From contig JBDZUZ010000051.1 in NCBI GenBank assembly GCA_040255445.1, positions 1 to 22,301 of the forward strand: a stretch of 22,301 nt of DNA, read 5' to 3'. Shown here piece by piece: positions 6,783-14,073 of this stretch (positions are counted from its first letter, which is position 1; every line of letters starts with the position of its first letter). The notes beneath the pieces are model-generated. The model ran no database searches. It had not been told where the DNA came from and worked only from the letters and a program-made list of their open reading frames with translations. This stretch comes from JBDZUZ01 sp040255445 (GTDB lineage: Bacteria > Planctomycetota > Phycisphaerae > Phycisphaerales > UBA1924). A program made the translations under genes and the position numbers.

Positions 6783-7364
6783 CTACTTCCGCACCGAGCT
6801 GAGCCGCATCCAACTCCCTAATCCAGGGGAGTCCGTGCTCCGCGCTCCGTTCCGGAAGGCCTCGCCCGAGGCGCGGTCTGCCCGTTCCACGGTGACGAAG
6901 GCGTCCGGGGCGAGCTCCTGCACGGTTCTCATCGCGCTGGCGAGGTCGCGACGCTTCAGAACGAGAAACGCGATCTCGACCGGGCCATCGCGGCCGGTGC
7001 CGTCGACGCGGGTGACGCGGTAGCCGCGTTCGCGGAGTGTCGCGGAGAGCTCGCGCTGCCGGTCGGCGTTCACGATGCGGACCATGCGGAAGCCGATCGC
7101 GATCCGCTGCTCGATGGTCATGCCCACGAGTGTGCCCGCCGCGAAGCCCGCGCCGTACGCGATCAGCGTGATCCACGACCCCCCGTCGAGGTACTTGATG
7201 ACGCCGCTGACCGCCAGGGCCCAGATGATCACCTCGAAGAAGCCCAGCACCGCCGAGATCATCCGGGAGCCGGAGATCACGAAGATCATGCGGACGGTCC
7301 CGATGGACACATCGCAGATGCGGGCCAGGAAGATCAGCACGGGCACAAACCAATCGACTTCCAT
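6783..7364 (-). CDS. UPF0316-family membrane protein (DUF5698 plus DUF2179)
   Basis: A 193-residue protein with an N-terminal membrane part of about three helices (residues ~5-30, 33-57, 63-84) containing Ala-Arg-Ile-Cys-Asp-Val-Ser-Ile-Gly-Thr, as in the UPF0316 family. A cytoplasmic domain of about 70 residues follows (about 90-162) that resembles DUF2179, a small ligand-binding-like fold common in bacterial membrane proteins. A tail of about 30 residues is extra. The family function is unknown. The ATG at 7364 has no good Shine-Dalgarno, and a TATGTT sits just 9 bases upstream of it, so a leaderless transcript is possible. The gene is divergent from the glycine-zipper gene. Confidence 0.87.
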   Translation of the reverse strand: MEVDWFVPVLIFLARICDVSIGTVRMIFVISGSRMISAVLGFFEVIIWALAVSGVIKYLDGGSWITLIAYGAGFAAGTLVGMTIEQRIAIGFRMVRIVNADRQRELSATLRERGYRVTRVDGTGRDGPVEIAFLVLKRRDLASAMRTVQELAPDAFVTVERADRASGEAFRNGARSTDSPGLGSWMRLSSVRK

Positions 7365-7427
7365 GGCTCAAACATAGCGGGGAGGGGCCGGGCAGAGCGT
7401 GGAGCGGCCCACCGGGGCGGAGCACAA

Positions 7428-7459
7428 CGTGAAAGCGGGTGCCGCGGGCCGTTTTCACG
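7428..7459. repeat. 11-bp inverted repeat in a divergent promoter region
   Basis: CGTGAAAGCGG (7428-7438) and CCGTTTTCACG (7449-7459) are inverted copies with one mismatch, or a G-U wobble as RNA, separated by 10 bases. A third TTTCAC half-site lies at 7469-7474. The position between two divergent genes fits an operator, but a hairpin in a transcript is also possible. Confidence 0.5.
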
Positions 7460-7544
7460 GCGTGCGGGTTTCACATTGGCTTCATCCGCGTCTGGGAAGA
7501 TGGCATCATGATTGATGGGAGATGAGGTGCACAGGAGGTGCCGG

Positions 7545-8633
7545 ATGGGACGCATAGATCCGCGTGCCGCGGGGGCATCCGCGGCCGGGAACATGGACAG
7601 CCTCGATGCGGGGCAGGCCGCGGAAGACGCACGCGCCCGCGAAGCGATCGGTGGCAGAGACCAAAGCGCATCGGCAGCGCCCGCGAGGTACGGACGGGGA
7701 CGCGTATCGCGCCCGGCCGGAGCCGAGCTCGGCGCGGAGTCGACCGCGGAGTCTGACGCCGATGCCGTCGCGGACACCGAGTCGCACACGTTGAGTGTCG
7801 GTGTCGGCGCCACCGCCGGCGCGTTGTCGGGTGCAGCGCTGGGCGCTGCGGGCGGGCCGATCGGCATGGCGGTGGGGGCGCTGCTGGGCGGCGCTGCCGG
7901 GGGCCTGCTGGGGCGGGGCGTTGGTGAGGCGATCAATCCGAGGGGCGAGCGCGAGTACTGGGCGCGGCAGTATCGCGGGCGTGATTACGTGCGCGATGGC
8001 GACCCGTTCGACCTGTACCTGCCGGCGTACTGCTTCGGATGGGAGACCTGGCCGCGGTTCGCCGCGGCGGAGATGACCTTCGCGCAGGCCGAGTCTGATC
8101 TGGAAAGCGAATGGGCGGCCGGTCCGGGGCAACGGCACTTCGGGTGGCCGCGGGCGCGGTGCGCTGTACGCGATGCATGGGAGCGGCTCGATGAGCGATC
8201 GATCCGCGAGGCGACGACACCGCTCCTGCGGCTGGCGCAGATGAACATCGCATCGGCGGATGCGATCGTGGACGCCCGTGATCGGGCTGCCTTGAAGGTG
8301 CGCGGGGTCTACGACCGCATGTGCAACGAGCGGCTGGACGCGGCGGACGAGCTGGCAACGCTGGCCGGCCGGAGCATTGATGAGCTTCACGCGGCGGCTT
8401 CGGAGTCGGTGGTGCACGAGATCAGGGAAGGGTGGATCGAGATCAAGACGCTGGTGCGGGAGAACCCCGCGGCGTTCTGTCAGGAGTGCATCCGCTCGCT
8501 GGAGCACCTGCGGTCTGTCTATATGGATGTGCTGCGGCGGAACATGGCGGCGGTGCTGCGGACCGTGCTGCGGCGGCAGCTTGACCGGCTGGGGTCGGCG
8601 ATCGACTCGCTCCGGGCGGCGACGCCGGGTTGA
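7545..8633 (+). CDS. Glycine-zipper protein with a DUF2383-like helical bundle
   Basis: A 362-residue protein. Residues 1-80 are Ala/Asp/Arg-rich and probably disordered. Residues about 85-128 are a Gly/Ala-rich zipper (repeated Gly-x3-Gly, such as Gly-Ala-Ala-Leu-Gly-Ala-Ala-Gly-Gly) able to insert in or oligomerise on membranes. Residues 136-215 are rich in aromatic and charged residues (Tyr-Trp-Ala-Arg-Gln-Tyr-Arg-Gly-Arg). Residues about 225-358 are helical and resemble the DUF2383/PA2169 ferritin-like four-helix bundle: Glu-Arg-Leu-Asp-Ala-Ala-Asp-Glu-Leu near 262 and Gly-Trp-Ile-Glu-Ile-Lys near 296. The ATG at 7545 was chosen over upstream ATG/TTG because AGGAGGTG stands 6-7 bases before it. 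No signal peptide. Function unknown; similar proteins are often linked to stress, but that is weak inference. Confidence 0.83.
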   Translation: MGRIDPRAAGASAAGNMDSLDAGQAAEDARAREAIGGRDQSASAAPARYGRGRVSRPAGAELGAESTAESDADAVADTESHTLSVGVGATAGALSGAALGAAGGPIGMAVGALLGGAAGGLLGRGVGEAINPRGEREYWARQYRGRDYVRDGDPFDLYLPAYCFGWETWPRFAAAEMTFAQAESDLESEWAAGPGQRHFGWPRARCAVRDAWERLDERSIREATTPLLRLAQMNIASADAIVDARDRAALKVRGVYDRMCNERLDAADELATLAGRSIDELHAAASESVVHEIREGWIEIKTLVRENPAAFCQECIRSLEHLRSVYMDVLRRNMAAVLRTVLRRQLDRLGSAIDSLRAATPG

Positions 8634-8676
8634 TGCCGCCGCGTTGGCGGCCCCGATCAACTAGGATCGTGGCCGC

Positions 8677-10518
8677 ATGAGCAGTCTGCACGAAGATCCG
8701 CTGCCGCTGCTGTCGCGGTCCCGCCCGGGGAGCATCGCGCGGCCGATGGCGATCCTGCTGCTGCGGATGGTCGCGGCGAGCGCGGCGTGCGCGGGGATTG
8801 CGCTGGAACACGGCTTCTATGAGCCGGTGGCCGCAACCTATCTGATACAGGTCGTGCAGTTTGCGCTGGTCGGCCTGGTGCTGGGCGATCGGCTGTCGCG
8901 GGGGATCCGGGGCCGGCCGCTCGTCTCCGATGACTCGGCGGGGCCGCTGTCGTGGGGCATGGCGCTGCTCTGGGCGGCCGGGGGGATCGGCGCCTGGGCG
9001 GGCGGCGAGGCGTGGATGTGGCGGCTGGTGGAGGGCGTCGCGGCGATGCTCTTCGTGTCGCAGGCGTGGTCGCTGAATGTGCTGCTCTCACGCCGGCTCA
9101 AGAAGCCGGGGATTCTGTTTCCGATGTCGTTTCTCACACTGATCGTGGTGGGGACGCTGTTGCTGAAGATGCCGCGGGCGACGCCGGTCGATGCGCCGAT
9201 CGGCTGGCTCGATGCGCTCTTCACCATGACATCGGCGGTGTGCGTGACGGGGTTGGTCGTGCGGAACACGGCGACGGAGTTCACGCCGCTGGGTCAGGGC
9301 ATCATTTGCGTGTTCATCCAACTGGGCGGGCTGGGGATCATCTTCTTCGGATCGGCGCTGGCGATGCTGCTGGGGCGGAGCATGTCGGTCCGTGAGAATG
9401 TGAGCCTGAGCCAGTCGCTCAACGACCAGCCGCTCGATCGGCTGACGCGGTTCGCGCGGTTCATCCTGCTGGTCACCGTGGCGATCGAACTGGCCGGCGC
9501 GGCGGTGATGTACACCATGTGGGAGGACCCGGAGGGCACGCTGACGCCGCTGGCGCGCGCGGGGATGAGTGTGTTTCACTCGGTGAGCGCTTTCTGCAAC
9601 GCCGGGTTTGATATCACCGGCGACAGCCTCACGCCGTACCGGTCATCGCTGCTGACGCACGGCGTGATCCTGCCGCTGATCGTGCTGGGCGGGCTCGGGT
9701 TCCCGGTGCTGGAGAACCTGTGGGAGGTAGCGCGGCTGCGGACGGGCGATGCCGCGGGCCGGCTGTTGCGGCGTCTGCGCGGATTTGGGGAGCCGACGCC
9801 GCAGATCGATGTCGCGCGGCGGCGGCTGCGGCTGCACACCAAGCTCGTGCTCGTGACGACCGCGGCGCTGTACGTCTACGGGTTCCTGATGATCGGGCTC
9901 GGGCAGCTCGCGCCGTACCTGCGTGAGCACGCGTATCGCGACACCGACCCGACATCGGTGGGGCAGGTGCTGGCGGATGCGAGCTTCATGTCCGTCTCGG
10001 CGCGGACGGCGGGGTTCAACAGCCTGCCGATGGAGGAGATCCAGCCGACCGGGCGCACAGCGCTGATGACGCTGATGGTGGTGGGGGGGTCGCCCGGGTC
10101 GACGGCGGGGGGAGTGAAGACCACGGTGCTGGCGCTGCTGGTGCTCTCGGTGATCGCGACGATGCGGCAACGGGAGAGCACCGAGGCGTTCCGGCGGCGG
10201 ATCTCTGATGCGCTGGTGCGGAAGGCGGCGACGATCGCGCTGTGCTACCTGGGGCTGATCGTGGTTGGTGTGCTGCTGCTGAGTATGACGGAGAGCCAGT
10301 CGTTCGAGAATGTGCTGTTCGAGGTGATCAGCGCGGCGACGACGACGGGGCTGTCGCTGGGGATCACGGCGCAATTGACGACAGCGGGCAAGTGCGTGAT
10401 CATCGCGGTGATGTTCCTGGGACGGGTGGGGCCGCTGGCGCTGCTCGTCTCGCTGGTGTTCCGGTCTGATTCGGGCTCGCGGTATTCCTACCCGCGCGAG
10501 GAAGTGGTTCTGGGCTGA
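8677..10518 (+). CDS. Potassium transporter membrane subunit, KtrB/TrkH type, with an N-terminal membrane extension
   Basis: A 613-residue membrane protein. Four pore-loop filter motifs of the TrkH/KtrB superfamily are visible, each with its glycine: Val-Cys-Val-Thr-Gly (~188-192), Phe-Cys-Asn-Ala-Gly-Phe (~306-311), Ala-Arg-Thr-Ala-Gly-Phe (~442-447) and Ala-Thr-Thr-Thr-Gly-Leu (~554-559). The signature Gly-Gly-Ser-Pro-Gly-Ser-Thr-Ala-Gly-Gly-Val-Lys is at about 470-481. The C-terminus (Tyr-Pro-Arg-Glu-Glu-Val-Val-Leu-Gly) is of KtrB style. The family core of about 450-480 residues begins near residue 140. The first ~135 residues add about four hydrophobic segments. It moves K+ (possibly with Na+) inward and is gated by the RCK protein encoded next. 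No strong Shine-Dalgarno precedes the ATG. Confidence 0.94.
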   Translation: MSSLHEDPLPLLSRSRPGSIARPMAILLLRMVAASAACAGIALEHGFYEPVAATYLIQVVQFALVGLVLGDRLSRGIRGRPLVSDDSAGPLSWGMALLWAAGGIGAWAGGEAWMWRLVEGVAAMLFVSQAWSLNVLLSRRLKKPGILFPMSFLTLIVVGTLLLKMPRATPVDAPIGWLDALFTMTSAVCVTGLVVRNTATEFTPLGQGIICVFIQLGGLGIIFFGSALAMLLGRSMSVRENVSLSQSLNDQPLDRLTRFARFILLVTVAIELAGAAVMYTMWEDPEGTLTPLARAGMSVFHSVSAFCNAGFDITGDSLTPYRSSLLTHGVILPLIVLGGLGFPVLENLWEVARLRTGDAAGRLLRRLRGFGEPTPQIDVARRRLRLHTKLVLVTTAALYVYGFLMIGLGQLAPYLREHAYRDTDPTSVGQVLADASFMSVSARTAGFNSLPMEEIQPTGRTALMTLMVVGGSPGSTAGGVKTTVLALLVLSVIATMRQRESTEAFRRRISDALVRKAATIALCYLGLIVVGVLLLSMTESQSFENVLFEVISAATTTGLSLGITAQLTTAGKCVIIAVMFLGRVGPLALLVSLVFRSDSGSRYSYPREEVVLG

Positions 10519-10590
10519 GTCGTTCTGGGCTGAGTGGTTGGGGCTGACTGTTTGGGGCTGAGTGGTTGGGACTGAGTGTTCTGGGCTGAG
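10505..10590 (+). repeat. Six-copy 14-15 bp tandem repeat across the ktrB stop codon
   Basis: Six units with the consensus TGGTTctGGGCTGAG run head to tail at 10505-10519, 10520-10534, 10535-10548, 10549-10562, 10563-10576 and 10577-10590. The first two are 15 bases and the last four are 14. The first unit contains the last codons and TGA stop of the transporter gene, and each later unit keeps a TGA. The array looks like slipped-strand amplification of the gene's 3' end and fills most of the gap before the RCK gene. Confidence 0.9.
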
Positions 10591-10618
10591 ACCGCCGGGC
10601 GACCGGCCGAGCAACTCC

Positions 10619-11293
10619 ATGAAGACAATCGCCGTCATCGGACTGGGTCGCTTTGGTTCACGCCTCGCCGCGCGGCTCGCGGCCTCGGGGCTCGACATCA
10701 TCGCCGTCGACCGCGATGAGGAACTGGTCGATGACATCCGCGACAAGGTCGCGGTGGCGGTCGCGATGGACGCGACCGATGAGGAGTCGCTCAAGCGTCA
10801 CGGGATCCACAAGGCCGATGTCGCGGTGCTCGGCATCGGCAACGATTTCGAATCGATCACGCTGGCGACGGTGATGCTCAAGCAGCTGGGCGTGCCGCGG
10901 GTGATCGCGCGGGCGGTTTCGAGGACGACCGCGCGGATCCTGGCGCGGATCGGGGCCGACGAGATCGTCAACCCCGAGGACGAGGCCGCGGACCGGTGGG
11001 CGCAGCGGCTGATCAACCCGCAGTTCGTCAACCAGATCGAGTTCCATGAAGGCCACAGCATCGTCGAGCTCAAACTCCCCGAGAAGTGGGCGGGCAAGAG
11101 CCTGAAGGACCTGGACATGCGGGCCAAGCTGGGGGTGCATGTCGTGGCGATCAAGCGGCGCGAGTCGCCCGAGGACCCTGAGAGCACGGTGCGGGTGGAG
11201 CTGCCGTCGCCGCTGTCACCCCTGACGGCGGGTGATGTGCTGATCCTGATGGGCAAGGACGACGATCTGGAGAAGCTCCCCAAACCGGATTGA
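10619..11293 (+). CDS. KtrA/TrkA-type RCK regulatory subunit of the potassium transporter
   Basis: A 224-residue cytosolic protein. The RCK N-domain (about 1-135) opens with a Rossmann nucleotide-binding loop Gly-Leu-Gly-Arg-Phe-Gly (8-13), and the acidic residue closing strand 2 is Asp31 (Val-Asp-Arg-Asp). A TrkA-C domain (about 140-220) follows, ending in Ala-Gly-Asp-Val-Leu-Ile-Leu-Met-Gly. In this family an octameric ring binds ATP/ADP or NAD(H) and opens the membrane subunit. The length fits KtrA rather than the double-length TrkA. The ATG at 10619 is where homology begins; the ribosome site is weak (GAG 9 bases upstream). The gene follows the membrane subunit after a gap of 100 bases filled mostly by tandem repeats. 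Confidence 0.93.
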   Translation: MKTIAVIGLGRFGSRLAARLAASGLDIIAVDRDEELVDDIRDKVAVAVAMDATDEESLKRHGIHKADVAVLGIGNDFESITLATVMLKQLGVPRVIARAVSRTTARILARIGADEIVNPEDEAADRWAQRLINPQFVNQIEFHEGHSIVELKLPEKWAGKSLKDLDMRAKLGVHVVAIKRRESPEDPESTVRVELPSPLSPLTAGDVLILMGKDDDLEKLPKPD

Positions 11294-11303
11294 GCGCAAA
11301 GAG

Positions 11304-11329
11304 AGGGGCCGGCTCGAAGGCCGGCCCCT
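11304..11329. terminator. Hairpin between convergent genes, probable bidirectional terminator
   Basis: AGGGGCCGGC (11304-11313) and GCCGGCCCCT (11320-11329) form a perfect 10-bp stem with a 6-base loop, 10 bases past the ktrA-like stop. The following bases are only moderately T-rich on either strand (GTTCCCGTTT on plus, CTCTTT on minus). The position between convergent genes supports the call. Confidence 0.75.
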
Positions 11330-11361
11330 GTTCCCGTTTGGGTGTTGTAGAGACGCGATGC

Positions 11362-11871
11362 TTACCCGGGGTTGCGCCAGCGCTCAACCGCGGCATCGAC
11401 GTCGTTCTTCAACTCGTCCATGCTGCGTCGGAAGTCATCGCGGAGCTGCTCCCAGTTCTCCTCGCCGGCTTCCTGCATCCGCTGGGCGCGGGCCTTGAGA
11501 TCATTCCAGCGCGTGCGCATCGACTCGACCGCGGCGTTGATCTCGCCCTTGAGCGGGTCGGATGCGGCCTCGGCGCGATCCTCGAGCTGCTCGAGCTTGT
11601 CCTCGACGGAATCGAGGCTGGTCCGGGCGGCTTCCGCGGCGGAGCGGCGCGCATCCGCGAGCGCATCACCGGTACGCTCCGCGGCGTTCTCGAGAGCGCG
11701 ACCGGTCTTCTCGGCCGCCCGTTCCATCGAGTCGGCCGCGTTCTCGGCGGCGCGTTCCGTGGTCCCGGCGGGGGCGGGCTGCTCGGGCTCACGCTCGCAG
11801 CCGGCCGCGGCGACCAGCGCCGCCGCGATACCTGTGGCGGCGATCACTGCGAATCTCTTGTTCGACTTCAT
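11362..11871 (-). CDS. Alpha-helical lipoprotein with LEA/apolipoprotein-like repeats
   Basis: A 169-residue protein whose first 25 residues form a lipoprotein signal ending Ala-Ala-Ala-Gly-Cys. The mature part is almost entirely Ala/Glu/Arg/Lys helix with short repeats such as Glu-Asn-Ala-Ala-Glu-Arg and Glu-Arg-Ala-Ala-Glu-Lys (about 40-80). A coiled-coil-like stretch with Leu/Glu/Asp heptads runs to the end. This pattern is shared by LEA group 3 and apolipoprotein-like proteins; no enzymatic motif is seen. The ATG at 11871 is preceded by AGGAGG with 8-base spacing, a very strong site, and removes 44 unlikely residues from the longer open frame. It may stabilise the envelope or bridge membranes under stress; that is a guess. 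Confidence 0.85.
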   Translation of the reverse strand: MKSNKRFAVIAATGIAAALVAAAGCEREPEQPAPAGTTERAAENAADSMERAAEKTGRALENAAERTGDALADARRSAAEAARTSLDSVEDKLEQLEDRAEAASDPLKGEINAAVESMRTRWNDLKARAQRMQEAGEENWEQLRDDFRRSMDELKNDVDAAVERWRNPG

Positions 11872-12015
11872 ACCTTGATCCTCCTGAACCGCACGGGCGT
11901 CACAGCACAAGCGGACGCCGCACGCGGATGGTTGCATTGGATGAATTCCTCCCACGAAGGCTACGCCGGGCAAGAAGCGGTCCGAGCGTGAAATCAAGTT
12001 CACTCCGGGGTGTGC

Positions 12016-12732
12016 TCACGCGCGGCCGTAGACGGGCACGATCTGGCCGCTTGTGAGGCGGTTCTCGGGTGATGCGAGGAACTCGATTGTGCCGGCGATC
12101 TCGGCGGGAGTGGGCCAGCGGCCGAAATCGGCATCGGGCATGGCGCGGCGGTTGGAGGGCGTGTCGATGATCGAAGGCGCCACGCCGTTGACGAGGATGC
12201 CCTTGTCGGTCACCTCGGCGGCGAGCGATGCGGTCAGCGCGGCGACCGCGGCCTTGCTCATCGTGTAGGCGATCATGCCCGCGCCCTGGTCGGGGCGGAG
12301 CGCGGGCCGGGCGGCGACGTTGACGATGCGGCCGCCATCGCCGCCGCGGCCGGCGATCGCCTTCACCGCTTCGCGGCAGCAGAGGAAGCAGGTCACGGCG
12401 TTCAATTCGAGCTGGCCGAAGAGATCGTCGCGGCTGGTCTTTTCGATCGGAGACATCGCGAAGCCACCGGCGATGTGGATCGAGGCCCAGAGCGGGCCGG
12501 ACTCAACGACCTTCGCGAAGAAGCGGCCGGTGGCGCCCTCGTTGGTGAGATCGACACCGCCCATCGCCTCGACGCGGGACTCGTGCCGACTGCGCATCTC
12601 GTGGGCTTCCGAGTCATCGACGCACGGCACCCACACGCGGGCGCCCAGCTTGATGAGCCGATCGACCACCGCCGAGCCCAGCGCTCCCGCGCCGCCCGTC
12701 ACAATCACCGCTCTATCGCTCCACAGCGTCAT
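12016..12732 (-). CDS. Short-chain dehydrogenase/reductase-like protein lacking the catalytic Ser
   Basis: A 238-residue Rossmann-fold protein of the SDR family. The cofactor loop Thr-Gly-Gly-Ala-Gly-Ala-Leu-Gly is at 12-19, the Ala-Gly-Gly segment after strand 4 is near 88-90, Asn111 is in helix 4, and Tyr156-x3-Lys160 is the active-site pair. In typical SDRs a Ser stands 13 residues before the Tyr. Here that stretch reads Val-Asn-Val-Ala-Ala-Arg-Pro-Ala-Leu and no Ser is found. The protein may use another residue, or act as a binding protein. The substrate cannot be read from sequence. ATG 12732 has GGAG 7 bases upstream. It follows the C39-peptidase gene by 48 bases and may be co-transcribed with it. 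Confidence 0.88.
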   Translation of the reverse strand: MTLWSDRAVIVTGGAGALGSAVVDRLIKLGARVWVPCVDDSEAHEMRSRHESRVEAMGGVDLTNEGATGRFFAKVVESGPLWASIHIAGGFAMSPIEKTSRDDLFGQLELNAVTCFLCCREAVKAIAGRGGDGGRIVNVAARPALRPDQGAGMIAYTMSKAAVAALTASLAAEVTDKGILVNGVAPSIIDTPSNRRAMPDADFGRWPTPAEIAGTIEFLASPENRLTSGQIVPVYGRA

Positions 12733-12780
12733 CGTCCTGCTCCGTTTCCGGGCGTCGTGCCCGATTGTGTGTCTGCGCGC

Positions 12781-13866
12781 TCAGTCCGCCGGCCTGGTCG
12801 GGGCGGGGTCATCGGCCCGGGCGATGCGCGGGGTGTCGGTGATGATGTAGGCCGTTCCGCGAGCGCGGCCGAGCCACAGTTCGCTCATGATGCGGCGCGG
12901 GTAGACGCGGCGGCCCTCCTCCAGCGTCGCGACCGCGGGGTCGTTCACGATCAGATCACCCTCGGCTGTGAACCCGGTCAGCACGATGAGGTGGCCCGAG
13001 GTCGACGGGTACGGCGCCTGCGGCAGTTCGCCCTCCTTTGCGGAGAACGAGATCACCAGCGGCTGGCCCGCCGCGAGGATGCGCTCGGCTTCCTCCCACG
13101 AGTTGATGCGGGTGAGCCGGGCGTGGCGGCCCAGTTCGTACGCGGCCTGCACGTTCCGCGGCCAGTTGCCGTAGATGTCGTGCCGCGCGTCGTAGGCGGT
13201 CGCGGCGACTTGGGAGACCGGGAGATCGACGCCGCGGGCCGCGAGCACCATCGTCACGCTGGTCGGGCTGCAGAGTCGACCGGAGAGCGACTCATCGGGC
13301 GTCTTCTGCGAGCGGAAGGGGACCTCGATCTCGATCGGGCAGTTCTTCGGGGGCGTCGCGGGGGGCGGAGTGCCGGTGCGCGTCGAGATGACGTCCAAGG
13401 CTGTGATGCGGATGGGGTCCGTGGAGGCCGCGCTGCGGGTGGCGACCGCTCGCCACTGGATGAGTTCGTGCACCGTGTCGGACACGAACACATCGACCTC
13501 GACGTTGCCGTGTTCGTACCCGGTCACCGGTTCGCCGGGCGCGGCGATATCACCCCATTCACCGATGAGCATCCATGGGGACCAATCACCACCGGGCGTT
13601 TTGACGCGGATCTCGAACCAGAGCCCGGTGCCGGGCGGGACATCGACATTCCATCCGAGCATGACCTCGTTGAAGACGCTGCGGATCGGCGGGGCTTCGT
13701 GGACCACGGTCTGGCCCGGCTCGGGTTGCAGTTCGATCGCCGGTTCGGCCTCGGCGCCGATCACGGGGATCACGGCGTGGCGGTGCGGTTCGCGGCCGCA
13801 CCCGGCCGCGGCCGCCGCGAGGGAGGCGACGACGGCGAGGATGAGTGTGAGCGGGCCCGGTCTCAT
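12781..13866 (-). CDS. Lipoprotein with a C39-type papain-like peptidase domain
   Basis: A 361-residue protein. Residues 1-23 are a lipoprotein signal ending Ala-Ala-Ala-Gly-Cys23. Residues about 60-165 form a beta-rich domain (Phe-Glu-Ile-Arg-Val-Lys, Trp-Ser-Pro-Trp) seen before C39-like domains in other bacteria. Residues about 175-345 are the C39-like (Peptidase_C39_2) domain, with probable catalytic Cys199 in Leu-Cys-Ser-Pro-Thr-Ser, His292 in Ser-Gly-His-Leu-Ile-Val and Asp309 in Val-Asn-Asp-Pro. All three active-site residues are present, so it may be a real envelope-anchored cysteine peptidase. No ABC-transporter part is attached, so it is not a bacteriocin exporter. The ATG at 13866 lacks a Shine-Dalgarno, so a leaderless message is possible. 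Confidence 0.88.
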   Translation of the reverse strand: MRPGPLTLILAVVASLAAAAAGCGREPHRHAVIPVIGAEAEPAIELQPEPGQTVVHEAPPIRSVFNEVMLGWNVDVPPGTGLWFEIRVKTPGGDWSPWMLIGEWGDIAAPGEPVTGYEHGNVEVDVFVSDTVHELIQWRAVATRSAASTDPIRITALDVISTRTGTPPPATPPKNCPIEIEVPFRSQKTPDESLSGRLCSPTSVTMVLAARGVDLPVSQVAATAYDARHDIYGNWPRNVQAAYELGRHARLTRINSWEEAERILAAGQPLVISFSAKEGELPQAPYPSTSGHLIVLTGFTAEGDLIVNDPAVATLEEGRRVYPRRIMSELWLGRARGTAYIITDTPRIARADDPAPTRPAD

Positions 13867-13973
13867 AAGGTGAGGCTATCACCGGGCGGACCACCGAGGT
13901 AGACTGACCGCGGGCGGGTTCCGAAGCGAGCGAGGGGTTTCCTGCCGGCGTTGCCTCCGGAATCGCCGCCCCG

Positions 13974-14021
13974 GTCACTGTAGAGGTCACCGTGTAAGTC
14001 ACTGTCGGGGTCGCTGTTGGG
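13974..14021 (+). repeat. Four-copy 12-bp tandem repeat upstream of a lipoprotein gene
   Basis: Four 12-base units with the core GTCacTGT stand head to tail: 13974-13985, 13986-13997, 13998-14009, 14010-14021. They differ mainly in the last four bases. Two 9-base GGGACCGCC units follow at about 14031-14048. The array sits 52 bases before the lipoprotein ATG. It could bind a regulator in phase with roughly one helix turn per unit, or be a simple slippage product. Confidence 0.75.
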
Positions 14022-14073
14022 GCGGCCGCCGGGACCGCCGGGACCGCCGCCGAACATCACAGGGAGAACAGCC

